64,000 nucleotides of DNA, taken from positions 1 to 64,000 of the forward strand of contig NZ_JACHBG010000021.1 of NCBI RefSeq assembly GCF_014207095.1, given 5' to 3'. Positions 36,304 through 46,017 of this stretch are shown piece after piece. A program made the translations under genes and the position numbers. Below the pieces are notes generated by a model that ran no database searches, was not told where the DNA came from, and saw only the letters and a program-made list of their open reading frames with translations. The stretch is from Martinezella lusitana. GTDB lineage: Bacteria > Pseudomonadota > Alphaproteobacteria > Rhizobiales > Rhizobiaceae. How positions within the stretch are numbered: the first letter of the stretch is position 1; each line of letters opens with the position of its first letter.

Positions 36304-39165
36304 ATGTCACGTCAAATCCCAGCACTTTTCGTATCTCTGCAACTCTCCATTGCCGTCGTATTCACGGGCCTTGTGGTTGGTGTGGCGCCGGCGCGCGCCG
36401 AAGCCCCTGCTACTGGCTGGCCGCAGGCCGCCAGCGATCTTCCGGTGGAGCAAGGCATTCGCTTCGGCACGCTGCCCAACGGCATGCGCTATGCCATCAT
36501 GCACAATGCGACGCCGGCAGGGCAGGTGGCGATCCGCTTCCGCATCGGTAGCGGCTCGCTGCAGGAAAACGACAATCAGCAGGGATTGGCGCATTTCCTC
36601 GAACATATGGCCTTCAAGGGGTCGACCCATGTTCCTGAAGGCGAGATGATCCGCACCCTCCAGCGCCTCGGCCTGGCTTTCGGTGCCGATACCAACGCCT
36701 CCACGAGCTACGGTGAGACCACTTATTCGCTCGATCTGCCCGAGGCCGATGCCGAGCGTGTTTCTACCGGCCTGATGCTGATGCGCGAGACGGCAAGCGA
36801 GCTGACGCTCGATGCTGGTGCGTTCGACCGCGAGCGCGGGGTCATCCTTTCTGAAGAAAAGTTGCGCGACACGCCGCAATATCGAGGCAGCATGGGCTTC
36901 CTCAATCAGGTGCTGTCCGGCCAGCGGGTGACGCAGCGGCCGCCTATCGGGAAGACCGATATCATCAGCAACGCGCCCGTCGATCTGGTTCGCGATTACT
37001 ATCGCGCCAACTACCGGCCGGAGCGCGCGACGCTGATCGTGGTCGGCGATGTCGATGCTGCCGCTATCGAAGCCGATATCCGCGACCGTTTCGGTAACTG
37101 GACTTCCCACACGCCCGCACCGGCTGCCATCGATCTGGGCACGCTTGAGAAGCACGGAGAACGCGTCGCGACCGTCGTCGTGCCTGGCGGAGCCACCCGC
37201 GTGCAGATTGCCTGGACACGACCATATGACAGCGCGCAGGATACGGTCGCCAAGCGCCGCCAGCAGTTGATCGAGGGTATCGGCCTTGCCGTTCTCAACA
37301 GGCGAATATCGGTTTTGGCGCAGCAGCCCGACGCGCCATTCGTCAGCGCGCAGGCAGGCTCTCAGAATCTGTTGAAATCCGCTCGTGCTACGCTTATCGC
37401 CGCCGATACCAATCCGGACAGATGGCAGGCGGCACTTGCCGCCATCGATCAGGAGCAGCGCCGGATTGCCCAGTTCGGCGTCGCGCAAAGCGAAATCGAC
37501 CGAGAGCTTGCCGAGTATCGTTCGATGCTGCAGGCGGCTGCCGGTGGTGCCACGACGCGCACAAGCCCCGATATTGCCGGCGCTCTGGCCTGGAGCGTCG
37601 GTGCCGATGTCGTCTTTACCTCGCCTGCGGACGACCTCTCGTTGTTCGATGCCGCGATGAAGGGACTGACGGCGGCCGAGGTCAACGAAAGTCTCAAGCT
37701 TGCCTTTGCCGGCAACGGCCCGCAGCTGGTGCTGCAGAGTCCGCAAATGCCCGAAGGCGGCGAGGCGGCCGTCGAAAAAGCCTATGCCGCTTCGCGTGCG
37801 GTTGCCGTCAGCGCACCGTCGCATGCGGAGGCGGTCGCGTGGCCATATACCGATTTCGGACCTGCTGGCGCCGTCGTCGAGCGGCGAGTGGTCGACGATC
37901 TCGGCGTTACCATGGTGCGGTTTGCCAATGGCGTCCGCTTGACCGTCAAGCCGACCAAGCTTCGCGCAGACGAGATACTGGTTCGCGCCAATATCGGCCG
38001 CGGCCTGCTTGATCTGCCGCATGACCGCCCGCTGCCGATCTGGGCGGCGCCTGCAGTTTCGCTCTCCGGTCTCAAGGCGATCGGCTACGAGGACATGCAG
38101 AAGGCGCTGGTCAGCAAGGTGGCCGCCAGCGACTTTTCCATCCGGGACGGCGCTTTCAGGTTCGAAGGCGCCACGCGGCCGAGCGATCTTGTAACCCAGC
38201 TGCAGCTCATAACAGCCTATATTTCCGATCCGGTCTATCGGCCGGATACCTTCAAGCGGGTGCAGCAGGCTTATCTGAATAGCCTTGCTCAACTTCAGGC
38301 GACGCCTGGCAGCGTGGTCGGCCGCGATCTTCCCGGCCTTCTGCATTCCGGCGATCCACGCTGGGCTTTTCCGGACCGTGCGCAATTGCTCGACACCAAG
38401 CCGGAAGAATTCGAAGCATTCCTGCGGCCCTATCTTGCCAAGGGGCAGATCGAGGTCATCATCGCAGGCGATGTCGCCGTGGATGACGCCATTCGCCTGA
38501 CGGCCGAGACTTTAGGCGCGCTACCTGCCCGGCCGGATGCGCGAGAGCAGGCTGCCGACAACGATGCGCGTTTTCCGGCTCCGACGGCGGAACCGGTCGT
38601 GCGGCTTCAGAATGGGCGAAGCGACAATGCCGGTGCGCTCGTCGCCATGCCGATCGGCGATTTTCTTTCCGACTTGCCGCGCGCCGCGGCCGCCAATGTC
38701 ACGGGCGCGATCTTCCGCAATCGGCTGATCGATCAATTCCGTGTCGCTGAGGGCGCGACCTACAGCCCACAGGGCAGTGTCGATCTATCCAAGTCGGTGC
38801 CCGGCTATGGTTTCGGTTATGTCTATGTGGAGACGACGCCGGCGAAGGTGGACCACTTTTTCGATCTCGTAAGCAAGATCGCCGCCGACTTGCGCGACAA
38901 GGAGGTCTCATCCGATGAGTTGACGCGAGCAAGATCGCCGATCGTCGAGGAGATCAAGCGGTCCCTGCAGACCAACAATTATTGGCTGGAGAGCCTTCAC
39001 GATGCGCAAACGGATCCGCGCCGCCTGGATCGTATCCGCCGCGGCATAGACAACTATCAGTCGCTGACGGCGCCGGACATCCGCACGATCGCCACGCGAT
39101 ATCTGAAGCCCGAGACGGCCTGGCGCCTGAAGATTTTACCGGCCGATGGATCGGCTGTTCGCTAG
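36304..39165 (+). CDS. M16-family zinc metallopeptidase, exported
   Basis: A 953-residue insulinase-type peptidase. The ATG at 36304 gives a signal peptide (SIAVVFTGLVVGVAPARAEA). The inverted zinc motif HFLEHMAFKG is at about residue 96, with the third ligand Glu in DRERGVILSEEKLRD downstream. Inactive-type M16 domains fill the rest, giving the four-domain arrangement. It probably degrades peptides in the periplasm. The stop codon lies at the edge of a repeat fragment. Confidence 0.92.
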   Translation: MSRQIPALFVSLQLSIAVVFTGLVVGVAPARAEAPATGWPQAASDLPVEQGIRFGTLPNGMRYAIMHNATPAGQVAIRFRIGSGSLQENDNQQGLAHFLEHMAFKGSTHVPEGEMIRTLQRLGLAFGADTNASTSYGETTYSLDLPEADAERVSTGLMLMRETASELTLDAGAFDRERGVILSEEKLRDTPQYRGSMGFLNQVLSGQRVTQRPPIGKTDIISNAPVDLVRDYYRANYRPERATLIVVGDVDAAAIEADIRDRFGNWTSHTPAPAAIDLGTLEKHGERVATVVVPGGATRVQIAWTRPYDSAQDTVAKRRQQLIEGIGLAVLNRRISVLAQQPDAPFVSAQAGSQNLLKSARATLIAADTNPDRWQAALAAIDQEQRRIAQFGVAQSEIDRELAEYRSMLQAAAGGATTRTSPDIAGALAWSVGADVVFTSPADDLSLFDAAMKGLTAAEVNESLKLAFAGNGPQLVLQSPQMPEGGEAAVEKAYAASRAVAVSAPSHAEAVAWPYTDFGPAGAVVERRVVDDLGVTMVRFANGVRLTVKPTKLRADEILVRANIGRGLLDLPHDRPLPIWAAPAVSLSGLKAIGYEDMQKALVSKVAASDFSIRDGAFRFEGATRPSDLVTQLQLITAYISDPVYRPDTFKRVQQAYLNSLAQLQATPGSVVGRDLPGLLHSGDPRWAFPDRAQLLDTKPEEFEAFLRPYLAKGQIEVIIAGDVAVDDAIRLTAETLGALPARPDAREQAADNDARFPAPTAEPVVRLQNGRSDNAGALVAMPIGDFLSDLPRAAAANVTGAIFRNRLIDQFRVAEGATYSPQGSVDLSKSVPGYGFGYVYVETTPAKVDHFFDLVSKIAADLRDKEVSSDELTRARSPIVEEIKRSLQTNNYWLESLHDAQTDPRRLDRIRRGIDNYQSLTAPDIRTIATRYLKPETAWRLKILPADGSAVR

Positions 39166-39204
39166 AGCGTAATGCGCCGCGCACTTTTCCTGGAGATGTT
39201 CCAG
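39163..39204. repeat. Repeat fragment at the M16 gene stop codon
   Basis: The segment TAGAGCG...GCGCACTTTTCCTGGA shares its 16-nt core with the repeat at 22361-22426. TAG of the opening TAGAGC serves as the stop codon of the M16 gene. Confidence 0.45.
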
Positions 39205-39304
39205 CGCCGATCCTACCTCGGGTAAATTGCCGCAGCCGGCTTTATCGCTGCGGTTGTTTTGCCCGATATGATAGTCTGCAGACATCGAAATGACAGGTGA
39301 AATG

Positions 39305-39817
39305 ATGTCTGCAAAACCCTTGATGGTGAAACCGCATATGCCGCATCCCGCTTTGCCCGGGGCGGATTGGGCGGATTGTTTCGAGCTGCAGGTGCCGAAA
39401 TCGGATCTTACGGCAATAGCTGCGGCGCGTGCGATGCTTGGTCGTTTTCCGCCCTGGGTGCGGCTGCTGATGTCGCTGCGCAATTCGGTGACGAGCATAT
39501 TCGGATTGAAATCCACCGGCAGTGATCTGGCGGGCAACAAGGAAACGATCGGCTTCTTTCCGATCGTCAGCCAGTCGGACGATCAGGTCGTTCTGGGCTT
39601 TGACGATCGCCATCTCGATTTTCGCGTCGTCATCGACGTGCGGGACGATGGTCGGGGGCGCCGGCTGGTCGACACGACGACGCTGGTGAAGCGAAAGATA
39701 TTGCTTGGACGAATCTATATTGCCCTGATCACGCCGTTTCATCGGCTGATCGTCGCGAGGATGCTGGCCGATTTCGGCAGGCGCATGAATTCCGCTAGTT
39801 TGCCTGCGTCACCGTGA
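39305..39817 (+). CDS. DUF2867-family protein
   Basis: A 170-residue protein resembling DUF2867. It has ADWADCFELQVPKSDLTAI, then PPWVRLLMSLRNSV and a beta-rich second half with GFFPIVSQSDDQVVLGFDDRHLDFR. Function is unknown. The ATG at 39305 follows AGGTGA; 39302 and 39290 are in frame. The 3' end overlaps the convergent TraB/GumN gene by 23 bp. Confidence 0.75.
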   Translation: MSAKPLMVKPHMPHPALPGADWADCFELQVPKSDLTAIAAARAMLGRFPPWVRLLMSLRNSVTSIFGLKSTGSDLAGNKETIGFFPIVSQSDDQVVLGFDDRHLDFRVVIDVRDDGRGRRLVDTTTLVKRKILLGRIYIALITPFHRLIVARMLADFGRRMNSASLPASP

Positions 39818-40886
39818 AGCCCTGCTTGCGCAGCAGCGCGACGAGGCCCTTGTCGCCAACGAGATGCAGTGCACCGATGGCGATGAAGGCGTTGCCCTTG
39901 TCGAGGATCGGCGCAGATCGTTCGGCCATAACCTTGTTGCGGTCGAGGATGATGCGCTGCTCGAAGGCGGCGGTATCTTCGTCAGTGATCTTCTGGCTGG
40001 GCTCGATGATCTTCAGCATCGGCACCATCGCGCCGATATTACCGGCGAGATAGAGATCGGTCATCGTTTCGTTGACGTCGTTGATCTTGTCGCCGAGCTC
40101 GAGCGTCTGGATCAGCGATTTCAGATGCAGCGCGATCGGCAGATCGCTCATTGCCTTAGCCTGTTCGGCCAGGGTCTCGAGCCCCTTCACCTGCTTGCCT
40201 TCGGCAGCGGCATCGCTCGCCAGCTTCTGATCGAGGAATTTGGCGCCGGCGGTCTTGCGGCGAACCTCGCAGCCCGTCATTTCGAAGGAGCTTGCGATCA
40301 GCCACGGCTGCATGCGGGAGACGGCGGCAAGAACGATGCCGCGTTCCTTCAATCCCGCCTCAAGGCGCGCATTGTCTTCGGTGGAAAGATGCTCGCTGAT
40401 GGTCGATCCATCGGTGATCATCGTCAGCGACGGATTGGCGAAGAGGGCGGCGGCCGCCTTCTTGTCATCGAGAATCTCGTCGGATTCGACAACGATCGTG
40501 TCGGCCGAAGCCACGGCTTCGGCCGCTCCCTTCGGCATGGCGAGCACGCGCGTATCGGAGACATGCATCGTGCCGAGCATCCAGGACGGCTTCAGGCCTG
40601 GCTTCTCGATCTTCCAGAAAATGCCCTTGCCGTTTTCCACCTTGTCGCCGGCTGCGATGATGGAGGCATACTTCGCCGGATCGGTCTTCTGCAGCTCAGC
40701 CATCAGATCCTTGCCGCCGCACTTGTCCGAGACAGCCTGGTCGGCATGAACAGGCTGCAGCGTCAGCAGGGTCGCGATCAAGATAACGGCCAGCATCAGC
40801 GGAAAGGCCGTTGCAAGCCAAAGCAGGATATCGGCAGGCGCCGGTTTCGCAGGCCGCGTCATCTTGGATCCGAGGGCAGAAATCAT
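39795..40886 (-). CDS. TraB/GumN-family protein
   Basis: A 363-residue protein with an N-terminal membrane or signal segment (LLWLATAFPLMLAVILIATLLTL shortened at its end). The body matches TraB/GumN: SWMLGTMHVSDTRVL near the start of the domain and the C-terminal NAFIAIGALHLVGDKGLVALL with the conserved GxxH. The family is related to Tiki-type metalloproteases. It is exported or membrane-anchored; the substrate is unknown. Confidence 0.85.
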   Translation of the reverse strand: MISALGSKMTRPAKPAPADILLWLATAFPLMLAVILIATLLTLQPVHADQAVSDKCGGKDLMAELQKTDPAKYASIIAAGDKVENGKGIFWKIEKPGLKPSWMLGTMHVSDTRVLAMPKGAAEAVASADTIVVESDEILDDKKAAAALFANPSLTMITDGSTISEHLSTEDNARLEAGLKERGIVLAAVSRMQPWLIASSFEMTGCEVRRKTAGAKFLDQKLASDAAAEGKQVKGLETLAEQAKAMSDLPIALHLKSLIQTLELGDKINDVNETMTDLYLAGNIGAMVPMLKIIEPSQKITDEDTAAFEQRIILDRNKVMAERSAPILDKGNAFIAIGALHLVGDKGLVALLRKQGFTVTQAN

Positions 40887-41015
40887 CTAAACCTTCCGCT
40901 GGCAAAGGCGACGGCTTCTAGAGCGCGAAAATGGCTTTCGAGAGACGTGCAGAACAAGCCTCTGCTCTACCCTTTGTAAACGCATTTTTCCTTAACGCAG
41001 GGGGTTAATGCTTTC

Positions 41016-41987
41016 TTATGCCCGCGGGTGGGCTCGATCATAGACCTCGAGCAATCGTGAGGAATCGATCCCGGTATAGACCTGCGTTGTCGAAAGGCTG
41101 GCATGGCCGAGCAGTTCCTGGATAGTGCGAAGATCGCCACCGCCGGCCAGCAGATGGGTGGCGAAGGAATGGCGAAGCGCATGCGGCGTGGCGGTGTCCG
41201 GCAGGCCGAAGGCGCCGCGCAGCTTCTGCATTCCGTGCTGGATGATGCCCGGCTGCAGCTTGCCGCCGCGCGCGCCGCGGAAAAGCGGTCCATCGGCATC
41301 GAGATGGTAAGGACAGATCTTGCGATAGTGCTCGACCGCTTCGATAACGACGGGAAGCAGCGGCACCAGCCGCGTCTTGTTGCCCTTGCCGGTGATGCGC
41401 AAAGAGGTGGCACCCGGTGAAAAATCCTGCGGCTTCAGGTCAAGCGCCTCGGAAATGCGCAGGCCGCAGCCGTAGAGCAGGGTTAGGACCGCGGCGTCGC
41501 GTGCGGCGATCCACGGCTCCTCGTGCAACTGCGCTTCGTCGCTGACGACGGTGATCGCCTGGGTATCGGAGAGAGGCTTGGGAAGCGACTTCGGCTGTTT
41601 CGGCGAGCGCACGGCGGCGGCACCGGCGGCATTCACCAGGCCCTTCTTCTCGAGGTAACGCAACAGTGAACGAAGGCCGGCAAGATTGCGGCCGAGCGAA
41701 CGGGCGCCGGCGCCATCCTTGCGGCGGGCGGCGAGAAAGGCACGAAAGTCGGCAGGGCGCAATGCGTGAATATCCGCGATCGTTGCCGGGCCGCCGAGGT
41801 GGCCGGTGAGGAACGTCAGGAACTGCCGCGTGTCGCGCTCATAGGCGTTCAGCGTGTGCGCTGCGAGCCTGCGTTCCTGACCTAGCGCGTCGAGCCAGCG
41901 GCTGCGTTCGGCCATCAACCCTGAGTCGGCGATGATCAATAATTCGTTCAGTGGAAAACCCCTTGAAATTCGGATTCCTTCTGCCAC
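41016..41987 (-). CDS. xerC: Tyrosine recombinase XerC
   Basis: Resolves chromosome dimers at dif together with XerD. The core-binding SAM-like domain covers the first third. The catalytic set is visible: Arg in GCGLRISEAL, Lys in TGKGNKTR, HALRHSFATHLL (His and Arg), LLGHASLSTTQVYT (His) and the nucleophile Tyr in VYTGID. The start is uncertain: GTG at 41987 gives 323 residues, and ATG at 41915 gives 299. Confidence 0.9.
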   Translation of the reverse strand: MAEGIRISRGFPLNELLIIADSGLMAERSRWLDALGQERRLAAHTLNAYERDTRQFLTFLTGHLGGPATIADIHALRPADFRAFLAARRKDGAGARSLGRNLAGLRSLLRYLEKKGLVNAAGAAAVRSPKQPKSLPKPLSDTQAITVVSDEAQLHEEPWIAARDAAVLTLLYGCGLRISEALDLKPQDFSPGATSLRITGKGNKTRLVPLLPVVIEAVEHYRKICPYHLDADGPLFRGARGGKLQPGIIQHGMQKLRGAFGLPDTATPHALRHSFATHLLAGGGDLRTIQELLGHASLSTTQVYTGIDSSRLLEVYDRAHPRA

Positions 41988-42194
41988 TTTGAAAGAGGGA
42001 AGGTTATGGAATCACTAACTTTCCCGCTGAACCGCTTGCATTTTTCATGCGCTGCGGGAGCAACGGCACTTTAAAATGACGGCATGTATCCGCCCCCAAG
42101 CCCCCGACGGTTCAGCGGCTATGTGCGAGGCGCTTGTCATGCTTCGATCATATTCGATTGCGATAGAATATATCCCAACCATTCAGGACACTTC

Positions 42195-43139
42195 ATGGCG
42201 CGTCGCGGCTCGATAACTGCATTGGGACAGCTCGCAGAAACGATTGCTTTGGTGTCCCAGGGCCAGCCCGGACATATCGTCGATACTTTGATTGCCGAGC
42301 GCGGCCAGAAGATCGTGCGCAATCCGCTCTGGCCGCTCATGCGCCCGTTTCTCTACACGCTGCTGCGCTACAACAAGGCGATCGAATTCGCCGATGACGT
42401 CGCCAAGCTTTCCGGCTTCCAGTGCTTTGAATATATGAGCGATCTGCTGCGGCTCGACATCGGCGTGAGCCATGCCGATCGCATTCCCGCATCCGGCGGT
42501 TTCATTCTCGTGAGCAATCATCCGACAGGCATCGCCGATGGCGTCGCCGTCTTCGATCTCCTGAAATCGCGCCGGCCCGATATGATGGTGTTTGCCAATC
42601 GAGATGCGGTACGCGTCAATCCGCGCTTTGCAGAGATGATCATCCCGGTCGAATGGCGCGAGGAACACAAGAGCAAGCCGAAGACGCGCGAGACGCTGCA
42701 GCTGACGAACCGGGCGGTTGCCGACGGCAAGGTGACGGTGCTGTTTCCCTCCGGTCGCATCGCCTATTGGGCGAACGGCAAGCTGAACGAGCGGCCCTGG
42801 AAGACGTCAGCCGTAGGGCTGGCGCGCAAGTACAATCTGCCGATCCTGCCCGTGCACCTGACGGCGCGCAATTCCGGCCTGTTCTACTGGTTCGCCAAAT
42901 GGTCGACCGAGCTGCGCGACATGACGGTTTTCCACGAGCTGCTCAACAAGCGCGGGGACCGGTTCGATTTTCTCGTGGGCAACCTCATCCCGGTCGAGCA
43001 TCTGGACGGTGACGTCAACGAGGTAACGAAGGCGCTGGAGAGGCATACGGTCTTCGACCTTGCGGCCGATGGCAATGCAACTTTCTCTCCGGTTGTGCTA
43101 CCCAGGCGGGATGAAGCCCTGGTATCGCATTCTCTTTGA
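42195..43139 (+). CDS. Lysophospholipid-type acyltransferase
   Basis: A 314-residue member of the PlsC-like acyltransferase superfamily. The active site reads SNHPTGIADGVAV, the NHPxG-type variant of the HX4D motif seen in hemolysin- and ornithine-lipid-type acyltransferases. LFPSGRIAYWANGK is the substrate phosphate-binding motif. The ATG at 42195 follows AGGA. Its stop overlaps the start of the downstream ATPase gene. The acyl donor and acceptor are unknown. Confidence 0.85.
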   Translation: MARRGSITALGQLAETIALVSQGQPGHIVDTLIAERGQKIVRNPLWPLMRPFLYTLLRYNKAIEFADDVAKLSGFQCFEYMSDLLRLDIGVSHADRIPASGGFILVSNHPTGIADGVAVFDLLKSRRPDMMVFANRDAVRVNPRFAEMIIPVEWREEHKSKPKTRETLQLTNRAVADGKVTVLFPSGRIAYWANGKLNERPWKTSAVGLARKYNLPILPVHLTARNSGLFYWFAKWSTELRDMTVFHELLNKRGDRFDFLVGNLIPVEHLDGDVNEVTKALERHTVFDLAADGNATFSPVVLPRRDEALVSHSL

Positions 43140-43165
43140 CACGGGAATCGGCTAGACCGCAGGGC

Positions 43166-44299
43166 ATGCTGCTACGCTCCATGTCTGCCCGGAACTATCG
43201 CTCCTTGCGCTCGATCCGAATGGATCTCTCCGATGTCAACCTGTTCATCGGCGAGAATGGTGTCGGCAAATCCAACCTCTATCGCTCGCTGCAGCTGGTG
43301 CAGGCGGCGGTTCGCGGCCGGCTGGCGCATGAAATCTCCGGCGAAGGTGGCATGTTCTCGACCATGTGGTCGGGCAAGCGTCGTTCGCATGAGTCTGCGC
43401 GCATCCGCTTCGATGTCGAGTTGCTCGACATGGAGCGCGCCGCGACCTTCCGCTACTGGATCGAGGCCGGCATGAAGCCGCCGACTGCCGCGGGGTTTTC
43501 TCTCGAGCCGCAAATCAAGGCCGAGGTACTTTCGTTCGAAGCCGGGCGCAGGCCGGTGACGATGATGAAGCGCGAAGGGGCCGGTATTTCGGTGCGCGGC
43601 GAAACTGGACGTATGGAAGCCTATCGTGAGCAGGCTTTACCGTCGGAAACTGCAATCGCGCTGCTTGGCGATGCCGGACATTATCCGGAGATTGGCACCT
43701 TCCGGCGAGCTGTTGACGCCTGGCGCTTCTTTCATGGCTTCCGCACTGATCGCGCTTCGCCGCTGCGCGGGCCTTGTCTCGCGGTCACGTCGCCAATGCT
43801 GGATGAGGACGGAGCCAATATTGCCGCTGTATTCGCGACGCTCGCGCATATACGAGGAGATACGGTCGAACTGGATCGGGTTCTTGCCGCGGCGCTCGGT
43901 GGCGCGCGGCTTGTCGTACCCGAGCCGCAGGAAACGGCGGATTTCGGGTTGATGCTGCCCGAGTTTCCCAACCGCGTCTTCCAGCCGCGCGAGCTTTCCG
44001 ACGGCCAGATTCGTTTTCTCGGCCTTGCTGCCGCCTTGATGTCCTATCGCCTGCCTCCGCTGATCGCGCTCAACGAGCCGGAGGCGAGCTTGCATCCAGA
44101 CATGCTGCCGCCGCTTGCCGATATGATCGCGCAGGCGGCCAAGACCAGCCAGATCTGGATCGTTACCCATTCCGAGGTTTTGGCGCAGGCCGTGCGTGAG
44201 CGCTGCGGCGCAAAGCCGCGCCGCGTAGTCCGCGAGGACGGCTCCACCTGGATCGACGGCATGCGGCTGACCGGCATGATCGATGAGGGCGATGAATAA
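43166..44299 (+). CDS. AAA-type ATPase, SMC/OLD-like
   Basis: A 377-residue ABC-type ATPase domain protein. Walker A is FIGENGVGKSNLYRS, the signature-like ELSDGQIRFL and Walker B ALNEPEASLHP come near the C-terminus, and the switch histidine is in WIVTHSEVL. This is the predicted ATPase (RecF/SMC/OLD-type) pattern without a nuclease domain. A TTG at 43136 overlaps the previous stop; ATG 43166 and 43181 are alternatives. The role is unknown. Confidence 0.8.
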   Translation: MLLRSMSARNYRSLRSIRMDLSDVNLFIGENGVGKSNLYRSLQLVQAAVRGRLAHEISGEGGMFSTMWSGKRRSHESARIRFDVELLDMERAATFRYWIEAGMKPPTAAGFSLEPQIKAEVLSFEAGRRPVTMMKREGAGISVRGETGRMEAYREQALPSETAIALLGDAGHYPEIGTFRRAVDAWRFFHGFRTDRASPLRGPCLAVTSPMLDEDGANIAAVFATLAHIRGDTVELDRVLAAALGGARLVVPEPQETADFGLMLPEFPNRVFQPRELSDGQIRFLGLAAALMSYRLPPLIALNEPEASLHPDMLPPLADMIAQAAKTSQIWIVTHSEVLAQAVRERCGAKPRRVVREDGSTWIDGMRLTGMIDEGDE

Positions 44300-44408
44300 T
44301 AGATGTTGGAGCTTTTACCGTACCTGCTCAATGTCCCGGGGAAATCGGCAAGGGCAAATTTCGGCCGGGATTTTTAGCACTTAGATTTATTGAAATGGGA
44401 TTGCCGAC

Positions 44409-45104
44409 ATGACCTCAGCGGATAGAGCTGCTCTCTTGAACGACTTGGCAGCCATGATTGCGAGCCGGGAAATGGCGCGGCCGCTTCGCGTCGCGATCGA
44501 CGGCAGGACGGCTTCGGGCAAGACCACGCTGGCGAACGAATTGGCCGAGTGCCTCAGAGGCCGCGGGCGACAAATCATCCGCACCTCGATCGATGGCTTC
44601 CATCGGCCGAAGGTGGAGCGTTATGCGCGCGGTCGGCATTCCGCCGAAGGTTACTATTACGATGCGCGTGATTTTCCCGCCATCCATGCGCTGCTTTTGA
44701 AACCCCTGGGGCCTGGCGGCGACAGGTGGTATCGCACGGCCTCGTTCGATCTGCACAAGGACGTGCCGATCGAACAGGATCCGCAATTCGCGCCAAATGA
44801 CGCGATCCTCATCGTCGACGGCACCTTTCTGCAGCGGCCGGAGCTGCGGCAAGGCTGGGACCTCGCCATCTTTGTCGAAACCTCCGAACATGTCTCCGAG
44901 CAGCGCGGCATTGCACGTGACACGGCACTTCTGGGCGGAGCGGAGACGACCCGCCAGCTCTACGCCGATCGATACCGGCCCGCCTTTGCTCTCTATGAAA
45001 GCCTGGCTGCGCCTGCTTTTTCCGCCGATGCGATAATTAACAATGACGATTTTGATCGGCCGACCCTTCGGATTCGTGAGGGCGGCAGGCTGTCTGCTGT
45101 GTAA
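44409..45104 (+). CDS. P-loop nucleoside/uridine kinase-like protein
   Basis: A 231-residue kinase-fold protein. Walker A is DGRTASGKTTLANEL, followed by a SIDGFHRPK substrate-binding stretch (uridine-kinase-like) and LIVDGTFLQRPEL. The arginine-rich lid lies around HVSEQRGIARD. It resembles the uridine/cytidine/phosphoribulokinase group; the natural substrate cannot be named. Confidence 0.8.
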   Translation: MTSADRAALLNDLAAMIASREMARPLRVAIDGRTASGKTTLANELAECLRGRGRQIIRTSIDGFHRPKVERYARGRHSAEGYYYDARDFPAIHALLLKPLGPGGDRWYRTASFDLHKDVPIEQDPQFAPNDAILIVDGTFLQRPELRQGWDLAIFVETSEHVSEQRGIARDTALLGGAETTRQLYADRYRPAFALYESLAAPAFSADAIINNDDFDRPTLRIREGGRLSAV

Positions 45105-45233
45105 AACAATCTCTAATGTTGGTGGATGTGTTTAGCAGATGCGTTGGTCAGGGGAGGTACTCACGTCGGCTCATTTCCGACAGCATTTATAGGATGCTAA
45201 CAAGGCATCACTGTCGAGGATGACGTGCCGAGT

Positions 45234-45728
45234 TCAGGCGGGATCTTTGATATCAGGGCTGTAAGTATAAATACCGTCCCATTCGACTCCGTTTTTTTGT
45301 TCAACCCGCTTAAAATGGGATTTTAATGGAAGTCCTGTCTCAACGGATATCCAAATCTTAATGGAGTCAACCTGTTCGGGAGACAGGTGGTCGTAGGACC
45401 AAATCTCGGTTCGAACGCCATCTATCGTTTCGCTGCCAACATGTTGGCAATTCTCGAGATCACTGGTTTTTGAATATTGGCGCGGTTCTACGTGCCACGG
45501 CTCTGAACCTTCACGCCACCACTGTTTGGCATCAACAAATAGGCTGGTGAAACTGATTGCCATGAGACGACTGGTGCCGTCCAGTCGAGCCCGTGACGTG
45601 GCATTGAGTTTTTCCGACATCGCCCTGACAGGCGCGCATGCATCATCTGTCGCAAAAGCGGGTGTCGTTCTGGCGATGTGGGTGCACGTCGCAAGTGCCG
45701 CCGTCAGGGCTATGATGGATTTTTTCAT
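45234..45728 (-). CDS. Exported protein of unknown function
   Basis: A 164-residue protein with a signal peptide (KKSIIALTAALATCTHIARTTPAFA) after a good GGGAGAGG ribosome-binding site. The mature part is rich in Trp, Ser and Glu and contains two cysteines (DDACAPV and LENCQHVG). The mid region ENCQHVGSETIDGVRTEIW suggests a substrate-binding beta fold, but I do not recognise the family. It begins the accessory patch. Confidence 0.65.
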   Translation of the reverse strand: MKKSIIALTAALATCTHIARTTPAFATDDACAPVRAMSEKLNATSRARLDGTSRLMAISFTSLFVDAKQWWREGSEPWHVEPRQYSKTSDLENCQHVGSETIDGVRTEIWSYDHLSPEQVDSIKIWISVETGLPLKSHFKRVEQKNGVEWDGIYTYSPDIKDPA

Positions 45729-46017
45729 GGAAGCCTCTCCCAGGGTGGCCGTTGATCATGAAATACTAGAGGTAGTAAAGGCTGTCACGCGGCTGGTGAG
45801 GGTTACTGTTTCTCGTGCCATCCAGCAGCTACTGCCTTGACTGAGATTGACAATGGATATGCTACCCGCTGCTCCGCTGCGGCCAACACCGACTATTGAA
45901 GGTATTGATGTACAGGCCCTGATATTCACCGCATTTGGATGCCATCCCCATTTTGCCTTTAGTCGTCCACCACTCCCGGGTTTCCTTTTGCGTCCGTCCG
46001 GGGCATGGTTTGGCGCA

